Source: Danxiaibacter flavus
Lineage (GTDB): Bacteria; Bacteroidota; Bacteroidia; Chitinophagales; Chitinophagaceae
Direction of reading: 5' to 3'
Length of the DNA stretch: 64,000 nt
Assembly: GCF_041060425.1 (NCBI RefSeq)
Contig: NZ_JAULBC010000001.1
Location: 1,240,001 to 1,304,000 of the forward strand
A model generated the notes under the pieces. It was given only the letters and a program-made list of their open reading frames with translations. It was not told the origin of the DNA and searched no databases. Below are positions 8,511 through 17,895 of this stretch, piece by piece; the stretch's first letter is position 1; every line of letters begins with the position of its first letter. The translations under genes and the position numbers were made by a program.

Positions 8511-9929
8511 ATGCAGATTGATTGCACAGAAAGGGAATTATTTATTTTTAAGAAGATAGCCAATGCTTCCGAAGCTATTCACGTGCAGAGCTATCTTATT
8601 GGTGGATTTGTTCGCGATAAGATTATCGGGCGGGCCACTAAAGATGCGGATATAGTTTGTCTTGGTGATGGCATAGAGCTCGCCAACGCTGTCGCGCAAC
8701 GCTTTAGCCCGATTCCGAATGTGGCATTTTTTAAAAATTTTGGCACTGCACAGATCAAACTTCCTGACTTTGAAGTGGAATTTGTTGGTGCCAGAAAAGA
8801 GAGTTATCGCTATCATAGCCGTAAACCCGACGTTGAACCAGGTACGTTGGAAGATGACCAGAACAGGCGTGATTTTACCATCAATGCGCTTGCTATCAGC
8901 CTGAATAAGGAAGATTACGGAACATTAATTGATCCGTTTAATGGTATTCAGCATATCCGGGAACAAAAGATACAAACACCCTTGCCGCCAGCCCAAACCT
9001 TCAGCGATGATCCGCTGCGCATGATGCGTGCCATCCGGTTTGCTACCCAGCTGGGTTTTACTATTGAGGAGGAAACATTTGTTGCCATCCAGGAAAATGC
9101 AAGCAGGATTAAAATAGTGTCACAGGAAAGGATCACGGATGAGATCAATAAGATCATGTTGAGTCCGAAGCCGTCAATAGGATGGGATCTGCTTTCAAAA
9201 AGCGGATTGTTGCAAATTATTTTCCCGCAAATGATGGCCCTGCATGGCGCGGAATATGTAGATGGCATGGGACATAAGGATAATTTTTATCATACATTAC
9301 AGGTGCTAGACAATGTCGCTGCAAAGTCCGATGATCTCTGGCTACGCTGGGCCGCATTGTTGCATGATATTGGCAAACCCCCTACAAAGAAATTTGAGCA
9401 GGGGCATGGCTGGACTTTTCATGGCCACGAGGTAGTTGGTGCACGCATGGTGCCTAAAATTTTTGCAAAACTTAAGCTGCCGCTGTATGATAAAATGCGT
9501 TTTGTACAAAAACTGGTAGAGCTGCACCTGCGCCCAATTAGCCTTACAAAGGAGAATATTACGGATAGTGCGATACGCCGGTTATTGTTTGATGCCGCAG
9601 ATGATTTGGAGCCCCTAATGTCGTTGTGTGAAGCGGATATAACCAGCAAAAATAAATTTAAGGTAAAACGCTATCTGCAAAATTTTACGCTTGTACGTGA
9701 ACGGCTTGCCGCAGTTGAAGAGAGCGACCGGATAAGAAACTGGCAACCTCCTATAACGGGCGAAATGATTATGCAGACATTTGGGTTGACTCCAGGTAAA
9801 AATGTGGGCGTTATTAAGGATGCAATTCGCGAAGCGATACTAGACGGTGAAATTCCAAATGAATACGATGCAGCCTTTGCGTTCATGCTTCAAAAAGGGG
9901 AGGCCCTAAATTTGAAACCCGTTGAATAA
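8511..9929 (+). CDS. CCA tRNA nucleotidyltransferase with HD domain
   Basis: 472-aa enzyme adding or repairing the CCA 3' end of tRNAs, in the cytosol. The class II nucleotidyltransferase head shows GGFVRD (31-36) and the metal-binding DAD (45-47). The RRDFTINA and RMMRAIRF motifs of the family follow, and a C-terminal HD domain (LLHDIGKP near 284) matches the bacterial poly(A) polymerase/CCA enzyme type with phosphohydrolase. The start at 8511 is preferred over an upstream ATG at 8424, because the extra N-terminal residues would be encoded by the GTCTTAC repeat and a promoter box sits just before 8511. The encoded tRNA-Ala in this window lacks a genomic CCA, so such an enzyme is needed. Confidence 0.92.
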   Translation: MQIDCTERELFIFKKIANASEAIHVQSYLIGGFVRDKIIGRATKDADIVCLGDGIELANAVAQRFSPIPNVAFFKNFGTAQIKLPDFEVEFVGARKESYRYHSRKPDVEPGTLEDDQNRRDFTINALAISLNKEDYGTLIDPFNGIQHIREQKIQTPLPPAQTFSDDPLRMMRAIRFATQLGFTIEEETFVAIQENASRIKIVSQERITDEINKIMLSPKPSIGWDLLSKSGLLQIIFPQMMALHGAEYVDGMGHKDNFYHTLQVLDNVAAKSDDLWLRWAALLHDIGKPPTKKFEQGHGWTFHGHEVVGARMVPKIFAKLKLPLYDKMRFVQKLVELHLRPISLTKENITDSAIRRLLFDAADDLEPLMSLCEADITSKNKFKVKRYLQNFTLVRERLAAVEESDRIRNWQPPITGEMIMQTFGLTPGKNVGVIKDAIREAILDGEIPNEYDAAFAFMLQKGEALNLKPVE

Positions 9930-10135
9930 AATGTATTTTCGTAGAGCAGCCTCCCGTTGAATTAGCACTAACCGGTTTACGGGCTTCAGTACTATTGTTT
10001 TACGCATAATCAATTCGCCGGGAGATTCAAAAGTTATATTGTTTTTTTATTTAAGTTAAATTACTTTGCTTTGATATTGTTATCACTTTTGTGAATTGCT
10101 GTAACTTTTAACAAACAACAACCAACAGTTTAAGA

Positions 10136-10705
10136 ATGGCTATTTTAAAATTCAGAGTGTTTTTCGAGGAAGATGATGCCGTATATCGCGACGTTGTTAT
10201 AAAGCATACTCAGACTTTTTTTGATTTGCATAACGTTATCTTAAAGGCATATGAATTTGATAACAAGCATCAGGCTACTTTTTACAGAAGCAATGTTAAC
10301 TGGCAGCGTGGACGTGAGATTAGTCTGCAGAAATATGATAAACCTTACCAGGCAGAGCCGTTGATAATGGAATCCACAACCATTGGCAGCGAAATCCGTG
10401 ATACCAGCCAGAAATTTATTTATGTGTATGATTTTGCAAAAAACTGGACTTTCCTGGTAGAACTGATTAATGTAAGCAAAGAAGAAAGCAGCAAGGTAAC
10501 TTATCCTTCATTGAGCCGGGCCGAAGGTATTGGTCCGCAGCAATACGGAACAAGAAGTTTACTGGGTAATAAATTTGCCGATATCGAAGAAAAATATGAC
10601 CTTGATAAAGGAGCTGAGGGTTTTGGTGAAGAAGGCGATGATGACAATGGCAGTGACGATATGGTTGATGATGGCGGTGGAGAGAACGGAGGTGATGAAT
10701 ATTAA
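10136..10705 (+). CDS. pRiA4b ORF-3-like (IS1096 passenger TnpR-like) protein
   Basis: 189-aa cytosolic protein. Residues 1-140 match the plasmid pRiA4b ORF-3 family: an N-terminal beta-rich segment (ILKFRVFFEED), the conserved FDLHNVILKAYEF region and a DFAKNWTFLVEL segment. The name of the family comes from transposon and plasmid passengers, but its biochemical role is not established and many chromosomal copies exist. The last 35 residues are highly acidic (Asp/Glu/Gly). No transposase is adjacent, so nothing indicates current mobility. It is monocistronic, with a gap of about 200 bp on its left. Confidence 0.75.
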   Translation: MAILKFRVFFEEDDAVYRDVVIKHTQTFFDLHNVILKAYEFDNKHQATFYRSNVNWQRGREISLQKYDKPYQAEPLIMESTTIGSEIRDTSQKFIYVYDFAKNWTFLVELINVSKEESSKVTYPSLSRAEGIGPQQYGTRSLLGNKFADIEEKYDLDKGAEGFGEEGDDDNGSDDMVDDGGGENGGDEY

Positions 10706-10797
10706 GAAACTGTAAATAATGTATTAAGCTTTTTTTGTTTCTTCAGCATTCTTATATTGAGATGGTAATTTGATCATCAAAAAATAAGAATCAGGGA

Positions 10798-11688
10798 ATG
10801 AAAGTTCTGATAACGGGCGGAAATGGATTTTTAGGGCAGCATTTAACACGCTTCCTTTCCGCTCAGAATTTTGAAGTATATGTAGTGAGCCGTGGAGAAT
10901 GCCGTATTCCTGATGGAGGCAGTTTCACTTACTTCGACGTTGATTTGCGTAACAGCAACGAGCTGGCTGCAATTGTCAACGAAGTTCAGCCCGGCGTAAT
11001 TATTCATGCTGCAGCAATGAGTAAACCGGATGAATGTAAAAATAACCCGCAAGCCTGCCTGCAATTGAATGTAGATGCCACCAGGGATTTACTGAATGCC
11101 TTTAATGCAACACAACAGCCATCTTTGTTTATTTATATTTCAACGGATTTTGTATTTGGTGAGAATGGCCCGCACAGCGAAGATGAAGAAAAAGGACCAC
11201 TAAACTTTTATGGTGAAAGTAAATATACAGCCGAACAACTGGTAGAGGGAAGTAACCTTCCACACGCGATTGTGAGACCTGTTTTTATTTACGGACCAAC
11301 ATGGAACGGACTCAGACCTTCTTTTTTGCATTGGGTGAAAAACAGCCTGGAACAGAATAAACAAATTAAGGTTGTAAGTGATCAACTACGGACACCCACT
11401 TATGTAGTTGATATTTGTAAAGGAATCGCCGAAATTATTAATAGAAAAAAAGAGGGTGTGTATCATCTCGCTGGTAAAGATTTTTTATCTCCATACGAAA
11501 TGGCGGTAAAAACAGCGGGCATACTTGGACTTGATGCAACATTGATACAAAATGTAACGTCTGAATGTTTTGATGAACCTGTGATCAGGGCAAAACGTTC
11601 GGGACTGAAAATTGATAAGGCTATGAAAGAGCTGGATTATGTGCCGGTAAGTTTTGAAGATGGTATCCGTTATACCTTCAATATATAA
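10798..11688 (+). CDS. NAD-dependent epimerase/dehydratase, RmlD-like SDR
   Basis: 296-aa extended short-chain dehydrogenase. The Rossmann nucleotide-binding motif GGNGFLGQH lies at residues 7-15. The catalytic pair is in YGESKY (about residues 139-144), and AAAMSKPDEC follows the family pattern around residue 62-72. The closest named group is dTDP-4-dehydrorhamnose reductase (RfbD/RmlD), which makes activated deoxysugars. No other deoxysugar genes are nearby, so the substrate is open. The next gene starts 5 nt after its stop, so the two are probably co-transcribed. Confidence 0.85.
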   Translation: MKVLITGGNGFLGQHLTRFLSAQNFEVYVVSRGECRIPDGGSFTYFDVDLRNSNELAAIVNEVQPGVIIHAAAMSKPDECKNNPQACLQLNVDATRDLLNAFNATQQPSLFIYISTDFVFGENGPHSEDEEKGPLNFYGESKYTAEQLVEGSNLPHAIVRPVFIYGPTWNGLRPSFLHWVKNSLEQNKQIKVVSDQLRTPTYVVDICKGIAEIINRKKEGVYHLAGKDFLSPYEMAVKTAGILGLDATLIQNVTSECFDEPVIRAKRSGLKIDKAMKELDYVPVSFEDGIRYTFNI

Positions 11689-11693
11689 AAACA

Positions 11694-12479
11694 ATGCACA
11701 CTCCACTGCAGAAATATTTTGCGCAGCGTGTAAAGAACCTGTTCAATCATTTTCATGATTTTGAATTGAACGGGGATGATGTTTCATTGCACGATCTCAG
11801 GGTGGAAATGAAAAAGCTGAGGTCAATTATCAGGTTTCTTCAGCAAATTTACCCCAAACAAAAACTGAAAAGACCCTCCCATTTATTGCGTTCCATTTTC
11901 CAGGTGGGAGGAGAGATAAGAGAAGCGCAGTTAATGGCACAATGGTTACAAAAGAATAACGCATACATTATAGAGAAAGAATATTTTCCGCCAGAAAGGC
12001 TTAAACACATGACCGAGGCGTTCATGCTGCGGTCAGATGATTACAAGAAAGATCTGAAAGAGGTGGTCGACTCACTCGACGAGTTTGTGAACACAACAAA
12101 TGAAATTCTGGCTGAACAATATTTTATTGATCTGAATGCACGTGTTGAAAGCATGTGCAGGAAGAACTTATTAAAAACCGACTGGCATGAATTGCGGAAA
12201 TTGATTAAACTGCGGATCTATGCCTATAACTGGGTGCAGCACGAAGAAGATTTTGAGGATTCAGTTTTTCCTTATTACAACAAACTGCAGGAAGCTATCG
12301 GACAGTGGCATGACCTGGAAATAGTGAAAGACAATTTCTCCCAAAAACAGATCTATCTCTCCCAGGATCTTGAAGTGCAGAAAGATTTTAATCTTGTGTG
12401 GGACAAGCTAACTACCTCACTAAAACAAAAAGAAAAAATTATAGAAGATTTGTTGTCGAGACAGGTGGTTGCGGATTAG
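11694..12479 (+). CDS. CHAD domain protein
   Basis: 261-aa all-helical protein with conserved His, Arg and Lys residues typical of CHAD domains (HDLRVEMKKLRSIIRFL near residue 28; QWHDLEIVKDNF near 203). CHAD domains bind inorganic polyphosphate and often sit beside CYTH triphosphatases, though no CYTH domain is present here. It forms a two-gene unit with the epimerase upstream, with 5 nt between them. The 3' end runs directly into a short-period repeat array. Confidence 0.85.
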   Translation: MHTPLQKYFAQRVKNLFNHFHDFELNGDDVSLHDLRVEMKKLRSIIRFLQQIYPKQKLKRPSHLLRSIFQVGGEIREAQLMAQWLQKNNAYIIEKEYFPPERLKHMTEAFMLRSDDYKKDLKEVVDSLDEFVNTTNEILAEQYFIDLNARVESMCRKNLLKTDWHELRKLIKLRIYAYNWVQHEEDFEDSVFPYYNKLQEAIGQWHDLEIVKDNFSQKQIYLSQDLEVQKDFNLVWDKLTTSLKQKEKIIEDLLSRQVVAD

Positions 12480-12480
12480 A

Positions 12481-12712
<232 letters not shown>

Positions 12713-13894
12713 CTACTTGAGCCAATTACTTCCAAACACAATATAATACGCCCAGGTATCCGGTCCTTTAGCCAGATCAATGCCCATGCGTAAATTGAAT
12801 TTGCGGGCTATAAGATAGCGAAAACCGGTGCCATAGGAGAGAACCCATTTGGCGCTTCCAAAATCACTCCACTCATCAAATGCTTTACCCGCACCGGAAT
12901 ATAGCATGATGCTCCATCGCCGGTAAAAATCCCAGCGAAATTCAAGTTCAGATAAAATATCCGCTTTGCCCTGGTATCGGTTTGCTGCAACGCCACGCAT
13001 ATCGATGTAGGGAAGCAGATAGAAAGGCACATCACCAAAGGTTTGCTGGCCATCTATGCGTAAACCGCCAATGAGTTTCTTCGTTAAAGGTCTGTACATG
13101 TAAGTGTAATAGTTCATCCGCCAATAGTTATAATCACTGCCAAAAAAATTGTCAGATCTTATACCATCAATGTGCAGTTTCATTCCTCTGTCGGGCGTAA
13201 AAACATTGTCCCGGTTATCCAACTCAACAATCGCTCCCAGCTGGCTCACAATGCTGTTATATTCGATCGGCTTTACAAAAACAGGAGTGTCACCGCCGCC
13301 TTTGTACTTAACATCGGTACTTACAAAGAAATATTTGAGACCGGCATACCAATGCGAATAACCAATTCTTCTAATCGCCTGCAGGGTAGCGGTGTAGGCA
13401 TTTATGTTGAACTCAAACTCCTTCTCACCTTTGTCAGGGATCGTCCGGTAATAGTTCATGTTAATGCTTCCCAGGCCTCCGCCGGCAATATATTTTATCC
13501 TGCTTTTTACAAAAGTCCCCGAGCGGAAAAGTCCGGTAAACCAGCTTCCATTAACAGTATACATGCCCGCGCCGCCAGTAATATCCGGAGCTATTGGGGT
13601 GATTTTCTGTTCTCCCTTTATTGAGTCTATGTATGGCGGCCTCTTTTTTATAAACACAGGAATAAGTGCTCCGCCAAAGCCGCCCAGCGCCGGCTCAGTA
13701 ATAATATATGGAACCGGAACAAAACCATTTGCATCAATAATGTAATCACTCAGGTCAAAGGCTCCATCCGTTGAGTCACGCAATGAGATATGTGGCTTTT
13801 TATTTTCCTGCGCAAAGCAGGCAGCTGCAAAGAATAGCGCACACAGTAGCAGTAATTTTTTTATATGCCTTTTTCTGTTCATCATAATAATCAT
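12713..13894 (-). CDS. BamA/TamA family outer-membrane protein
   Basis: 393 aa with a signal peptide (about residues 1-28, ending AAACFAQ). The C-terminal region is a predicted 16-strand barrel of the Omp85/surface-antigen type, ending in an aromatic-rich strand (YYIVFGSNWLK). The N-terminal POTRA repeats of BamA are missing; only about 60 residues precede the barrel, so it is a short accessory Omp85 member and not the essential assembly protein. It starts 6 nt after the end of the upstream barrel gene, so the two form an operon. The function could be transport or assembly of an outer-membrane component. Confidence 0.82.
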   Translation of the reverse strand: MIIMMNRKRHIKKLLLLCALFFAAACFAQENKKPHISLRDSTDGAFDLSDYIIDANGFVPVPYIITEPALGGFGGALIPVFIKKRPPYIDSIKGEQKITPIAPDITGGAGMYTVNGSWFTGLFRSGTFVKSRIKYIAGGGLGSINMNYYRTIPDKGEKEFEFNINAYTATLQAIRRIGYSHWYAGLKYFFVSTDVKYKGGGDTPVFVKPIEYNSIVSQLGAIVELDNRDNVFTPDRGMKLHIDGIRSDNFFGSDYNYWRMNYYTYMYRPLTKKLIGGLRIDGQQTFGDVPFYLLPYIDMRGVAANRYQGKADILSELEFRWDFYRRWSIMLYSGAGKAFDEWSDFGSAKWVLSYGTGFRYLIARKFNLRMGIDLAKGPDTWAYYIVFGSNWLK

Positions 13895-13900
13895 TGCAGC

Positions 13901-14668
13901 TCAGTTTACAGGTGAAGCTGCTGCATGTTCAGCTTTCATTTTTTCGGCCTTACCAGCTCCTATCGGAATAAATACGTTGAACAACCAGCCGGATGAAAGT
14001 TGGTTGCCCGCCTGTAATTTGGATATGTCAGTCAACCCGGTAAAGTACCTTAAGCCAAAAGCAAGGCTTGTATTTTTCTTCAGCTTATATACCAGTCCTC
14101 CGGCCACGCCCACTTCAAACCGTGTGTATTCATCTTTTATTTGATTGGTATAAGTCAGTTCGTTGTCATCAGCTTCTTTTTTGAAAATATCTTTCACATT
14201 AGTGATAAGATCTATTTGTGGTCCGGCTTCAACATACAATAATCCGGCAATCCGGTATCTTACAAGCAGAGGTACACTGATCGCTTTGATGCTTCTTTTT
14301 ATTGATGCTCCATTCATTAAGGTATCAAGACCAATATTGCCTGTGCTGTAGAAGTCAATGCCTTTTGCACCCATCGCTGATTTAGGTATCGCTTCGGGAT
14401 GCAGCACCAGCCTGTCGCTTATATTTACGTTGAAGTACAGGCCAAGATTTAATCCCGGCTTTAGCTTGCTGTTGATATTGCTGATCTGTGTTAGAGTAGG
14501 CCCGGTCATTAATCCAAACTCCAGCTTGCCCGTATTCAGCTTATTGCCGAATACAAGTGCTATTAATACCTGCGAGGAAGCTGTTTGTGCATTGCAACAA
14601 AAAAGCATACAAAGCAGGCCGGTAATTATGGATCTGATTTTATTTGTATGAATGATCTTTTTATGCAC
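13901..14668 (-). CDS. PorT-like outer-membrane beta-barrel protein
   Basis: 255 aa with an N-terminal signal sequence (about residues 8-33) and alternating beta strands typical of the small 8-stranded barrels of Bacteroidota (MTGPTLTQ, LNLGLYFNVNISDRLVLHPEA, LLVRYRIAGLLYVEAGPQI). It lies first in a two-gene unit with the Omp85-like barrel, separated by 6 nt. No catalytic role is expected; it may be an adhesin or stabiliser. The start ATG at 14668 gives a normal signal peptide, and the first seven residues are basic. Confidence 0.75.
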   Translation of the reverse strand: MHKKIIHTNKIRSIITGLLCMLFCCNAQTASSQVLIALVFGNKLNTGKLEFGLMTGPTLTQISNINSKLKPGLNLGLYFNVNISDRLVLHPEAIPKSAMGAKGIDFYSTGNIGLDTLMNGASIKRSIKAISVPLLVRYRIAGLLYVEAGPQIDLITNVKDIFKKEADDNELTYTNQIKDEYTRFEVGVAGGLVYKLKKNTSLAFGLRYFTGLTDISKLQAGNQLSSGWLFNVFIPIGAGKAEKMKAEHAAASPVN

Positions 14669-14750
14669 GGATCATGATTTATGTAAGTAGAGTTTATTTT
14701 CTAACTGGATGCTAGTTCTAATCGTTGTACAACATGCATCATAACTAACG

Positions 14751-15566
14751 TTATTCAGGGAAAACAAAAGTCAAAACAGCTCTGAAGCCAAATTTTGCTT
14801 TGCTTTCGGGAGGGCCTGCCACAGGTATTCTGGGTCCCACTGCCAGCTGTATCGTTTGTGTTCCCAGTTTAGTAACCCCTGAAACTATAGGGTTGATGAA
14901 TGCTGTGGCATTGCCTGCCTGCCAGTTAGAGGTTATTTCAGCGTTCAAACCAAGCCCGGCACCACTTTTCCAGTTGTGCGTAAAGAATGGCTGAATAAAC
15001 ATCTGGTTCACATCAGTTCTGTCTTTGTCACCTGCGAATGACCATATCTGGTTCATCAAAACACCAAATGTTAATCCCTTCGCTTGTTTTAACACAAGTG
15101 CAGTAGGGCCAATACCCCATTTTTTTGTTGTCAAGAAATCATTGGTTCCTATGGGTACAAGAAATGCCGGTCCCACGCCCCATATCAATCCGTTTTTGGT
15201 AGTCGATGGAGCAAAGAATGCACTAAGCGTTGCATCGCTTAAGCCGAACTGGTGGGTTTTATCTCCGGTTACATCCCGTTGATCAATTACCGGTACAATA
15301 TACCGGGTAATCAGGTTAAGCCTTTTATTTAGCTGAATAGGTATAACAGGTTGTACGTTTAATGTGTTTTTTGATCCGTTGAACTCGCCAATACCATAGT
15401 CCGTGTTGTTTTGTAGCGGAACGCTAATCAGGCTTGCCACAGGATTGGCCAGTTTGTTTGCCAGTTCTTGCGCACTTTGTGCCTGGGCTGCCGGTTGTTT
15501 CTGTTGCCCTTCAACTTTCAATAATGCTATTGCGAGCATAAAGGCTAACAAGGTGTGTTTCTTCAT
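14751..15566 (-). CDS. Putative outer-membrane transporter, beta-barrel
   Basis: 271 aa when started at the ATG at 15566, which gives a clean signal peptide (MKKHTLLAFMLAIALLKVEG). An ATG-less extension upstream to 15698 would add 44 residues overlapping a terminator and is rejected. The mature part is made of beta strands separated by short loops (PVASLISVPLQNNTDYGIG, LVLKQAKGLTFGVLMNQIWSF) and ends in Phe (AVLTFVFPE), as outer-membrane barrels do. Similar proteins are often labelled neuromedin-U-like or phenol-degradation-type transporters without functional proof. Confidence 0.75.
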   Translation of the reverse strand: MKKHTLLAFMLAIALLKVEGQQKQPAAQAQSAQELANKLANPVASLISVPLQNNTDYGIGEFNGSKNTLNVQPVIPIQLNKRLNLITRYIVPVIDQRDVTGDKTHQFGLSDATLSAFFAPSTTKNGLIWGVGPAFLVPIGTNDFLTTKKWGIGPTALVLKQAKGLTFGVLMNQIWSFAGDKDRTDVNQMFIQPFFTHNWKSGAGLGLNAEITSNWQAGNATAFINPIVSGVTKLGTQTIQLAVGPRIPVAGPPESKAKFGFRAVLTFVFPE

Positions 15567-15632
15567 ATCGGTTCTTTGGCTCGTATAACAGATCGTCTTG
15601 CTCTGTTCGCCGCAATTGGAAATGCAGGGAAT

Positions 15633-15683
15633 AAAAAAAGGGCCGGCTAAAGGGGAGTTGCGTTGTATTGCTCTAACCAGCCC
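15633..15683 (-). terminator. Intrinsic terminator after the PepSY-like gene
   Basis: On the minus strand an imperfect stem (GGGCTGG... / ...CCGGCCC) is followed by a run of seven T. It lies 15-65 nt beyond the stop of the PepSY-like gene and ahead of the next barrel gene, so those two genes are probably separate transcripts. Confidence 0.65.
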
Positions 15684-15697
15684 ACTCTTGTTTGGCA

Positions 15698-16246
15698 CTA
15701 CTTAACCTTAGTAACAGTTCCGTCTGGTGTCAGGTAAACTTTCTTCTTTTCGTCGCCTTTGGTAGCAACTATTTCGTAATAAGATTTTGATTTGTCGTAG
15801 TTAACCTGGTGGAAGTATGTTTTTGACTGAAGTTTCCAGCCTTTATAGTCTTCTCCTGCCATTTTTTTCAATGTGGCTTTAACTGCGTCTGGTAGTGCAG
15901 CATCTGTTTCCTGCATTTTTGACATAATTAAAGTGCCATCTGCCTTATAGAGTCCGTAATACTTCATGTTGTCTCTCTTGAAGCTTATGGTGTATCTGTC
16001 TATGCTGGAACCTGGATCCAGGTTGTCTTCTTCTGTAACGGTCCAGCCTCTTTTAACAACATTTGAGTCAACTTGAAAATATTCTACTGCTTTGGCATCC
16101 GGAAAGCGTTTATGTAGTGAGTCTACTACAGCTTTAGGGGCAAGTTCTTCGGTTACTTTTTTTGTTCCCGTAATAACTATGTCGTTTTGAGCAAAGGCTA
16201 TTGCAGAACTGATCATAGTGGCGGAAAGTAATAGCAACTTTTTCAT
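15698..16246 (-). CDS. Periplasmic PepSY-like domain protein
   Basis: 182 aa with a cleavable signal peptide (residues 1-19, ending AIAFAQ). The mature part has the repeated layout of the PepSY-like family of Bacteroidota: ELAPKAVVDSLHKRFPDAKAVEY near residue 34-56 and LPDAVKATLKKMAGEDYKGWKL near residue 118-139, each followed by beta strands (KSYYEIVATKGDEKKKVYL). The family is thought to bind or inhibit peptidases in the envelope, but this member is untested. It has its own terminator downstream and a palindromic repeat array upstream. Confidence 0.8.
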   Translation of the reverse strand: MKKLLLLSATMISSAIAFAQNDIVITGTKKVTEELAPKAVVDSLHKRFPDAKAVEYFQVDSNVVKRGWTVTEEDNLDPGSSIDRYTISFKRDNMKYYGLYKADGTLIMSKMQETDAALPDAVKATLKKMAGEDYKGWKLQSKTYFHQVNYDKSKSYYEIVATKGDEKKKVYLTPDGTVTKVK

Positions 16247-16312
16247 TGTGTTTTTTTTATGAAGTGATTGAATGGTGTGAGTAATTTTGTTTTATTTGAA
16301 AAGCGAAATAAT

Positions 16313-16391
16313 GTCAGATGTACGGTGTACGATGTACGATGCGGTTAAGCGTTTTTTTACATCGTACACCGCACATCTTACATCGTACATC
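16313..16391. repeat. TACGATG palindromic repeat array
   Basis: Words ATGTACGGTGTACGATGTACGATG are followed after about 18 nt by their inverse (CATCGTACACCGCACATCTTACATCGTACATC), giving a hairpin of about 75 nt. It overlaps the TGA stop codon (16390-16392) of the HAD gene and could act as its terminator. Related words are found at 49680-49800. Confidence 0.85.
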
Positions 16392-17349
16392 AAAAAATGG
16401 TTTTCCAGTCGTCTTTCATACTTATAACCGTCCAGTTGTATTTTTTTGCCCAGTCCAATGATTTGTTGTCCTTTTCCTGGTAATAGGTTTCCCTGTCTTT
16501 GTCATCGTGGTTCACAATAAGCTGCAGCGAGGAGTATTGGTTTCCTTGCGAAAAGCGCAGCATATAGATATCTCCGGCTCCTCCTTCATTGCCACAAGCA
16601 AGTATGGGACGCTTGCCTATGTGATACTGAATGTTCACCGGCTTCTCCTGTTTGTCGTTAAAAGAAAGCATAGAAGGCATACGTACAAGATCGTTAATGC
16701 CTGCGCTGTCTTTATAAACATATTTGAATTTGGTGCCAATAACCTGCTCGGGAGGAATGCCATAATACAGTTGCGTTACAGGACGCATAAAGTCTATATC
16801 GCCGCCGCTGCAAATAAATGTCTTGAAGCCGTTTGCACGCAGGTATTGTAATAACTCCACCTGTGGCTTATAAACAAGTTCTGCAATGGCTTTTCCCGAA
16901 GGAGATTTTGCTGTGGCAAAAAACGCTGCTGCACTTTTGTCGAACTCACCTGCGGTCATACCGGTATGTGTAGCAACAACCAGTTTTATCAGGTCCTGTT
17001 CACTCAGTGTTTTCAGGTATGCCATGTCGTTTGCGGCGATGGCCTTATACGGCTGCTTTTCTTTTAATGCGGGCTTTTTATCGATCATTTTTTTTGCCAG
17101 ATAAAAGGCAAATAATCCCTGTATCAATGGCTTTTCGCACCATAACGTACCATCATTGTCGAAGGTGGCAACGCGGTCTTCTGCCGGAACAAATTTTGGT
17201 GAACCTTCAGTAGTTACATTCTTTACGAAGTCTATAATTGACTGTTTGGTTTTACCATCATTCCATGAAGGCAGCGGGTCCTGCGCATGCAAGCCACGTC
17301 CGAATGCAGATGCTACAATTGTAAGTGCAATAATTAGAACGTATCTCAT
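16390..17349 (-). CDS. Secreted HAD-family phosphatase
   Basis: 319 aa with a signal peptide (about residues 1-22, ending GRGLHA). HAD motif I is FDNDGTLW (Asp49/Asp51), motif II lies in FICSGGDIDFM near residue 178, and motif III/IV residues lie in PILACGNEGGAGD near residue 249. This points to a periplasmic phosphohydrolase of the HAD PF12710-like group. The substrate is unknown; similar proteins act on phosphoserine or sugar phosphates. It stands alone, with a hairpin-forming repeat directly at its stop codon. Confidence 0.85.
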   Translation of the reverse strand: MRYVLIIALTIVASAFGRGLHAQDPLPSWNDGKTKQSIIDFVKNVTTEGSPKFVPAEDRVATFDNDGTLWCEKPLIQGLFAFYLAKKMIDKKPALKEKQPYKAIAANDMAYLKTLSEQDLIKLVVATHTGMTAGEFDKSAAAFFATAKSPSGKAIAELVYKPQVELLQYLRANGFKTFICSGGDIDFMRPVTQLYYGIPPEQVIGTKFKYVYKDSAGINDLVRMPSMLSFNDKQEKPVNIQYHIGKRPILACGNEGGAGDIYMLRFSQGNQYSSLQLIVNHDDKDRETYYQEKDNKSLDWAKKYNWTVISMKDDWKTIF

Positions 17350-17505
17350 AATGTCATGTTTAATACTTGCGCATCAAAACTTAAAGCATGATACACATGA
17401 GCCTGCCGAAGGTTGCTTTGTTATGCCGCTAATGACTAACTTGTAACCCTGGTTGCAGCAGCGGTTGTTGAAGCTTGTCATCTTTTTTGCAGTGCCGGTC
17501 TGCTG

Positions 17506-17817
17506 TTATTTATTATGTGACGTGCCCATTTTTTTCAATTGTTCATTTTTTAATTCGATCTCCAATGCTTGTTCGGCAATAATTCTCTTTAACCGTACAT
17601 TTTCTTCAGCTAATTGTCTTAGCTCGGAACGTGCACGGTTTGGAGAATAAGATGATGATGAACTATTTGAATTAGGCACGAATTTCTTTTTCCATTTCGC
17701 AAACACACTGTAAGAAAGATTATGCTCACGCAATACAGCAATTACGCCCTGCTGGCTGACCTGCTGTATTATGTCCAGCTTTTGTTGATCAGTAAATTTT
17801 CTTCTTTGCGTTGCCAT
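17506..17817 (-). CDS. Orphan IS3-type OrfA-like HTH protein
   Basis: 103 aa from the ATG at 17817 (MATQRRKFTDQQK); an earlier in-frame ATG at 17841 would add 8 residues. A helix-turn-helix region (residues about 5-50) is followed by a Ser-rich linker and a leucine-zipper segment (ELRQLAEENVRLKRIIAEQ, about 65-83), the layout of the first protein of IS3 elements. There is no OrfB/DDE gene downstream, since only about 150 bp precede the HAD gene start, and I found no terminal inverted repeats. It is either an insertion-sequence remnant or a domesticated DNA-binding protein. Confidence 0.75.
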   Translation of the reverse strand: MATQRRKFTDQQKLDIIQQVSQQGVIAVLREHNLSYSVFAKWKKKFVPNSNSSSSSYSPNRARSELRQLAEENVRLKRIIAEQALEIELKNEQLKKMGTSHNK

Positions 17818-17895
17818 AATGGTGTTTGAATAGTGTTGCATTATTCATTCTGAACGGGCATGAGGAGCTGTATGCTCCTGAAATTATGTTAACGC

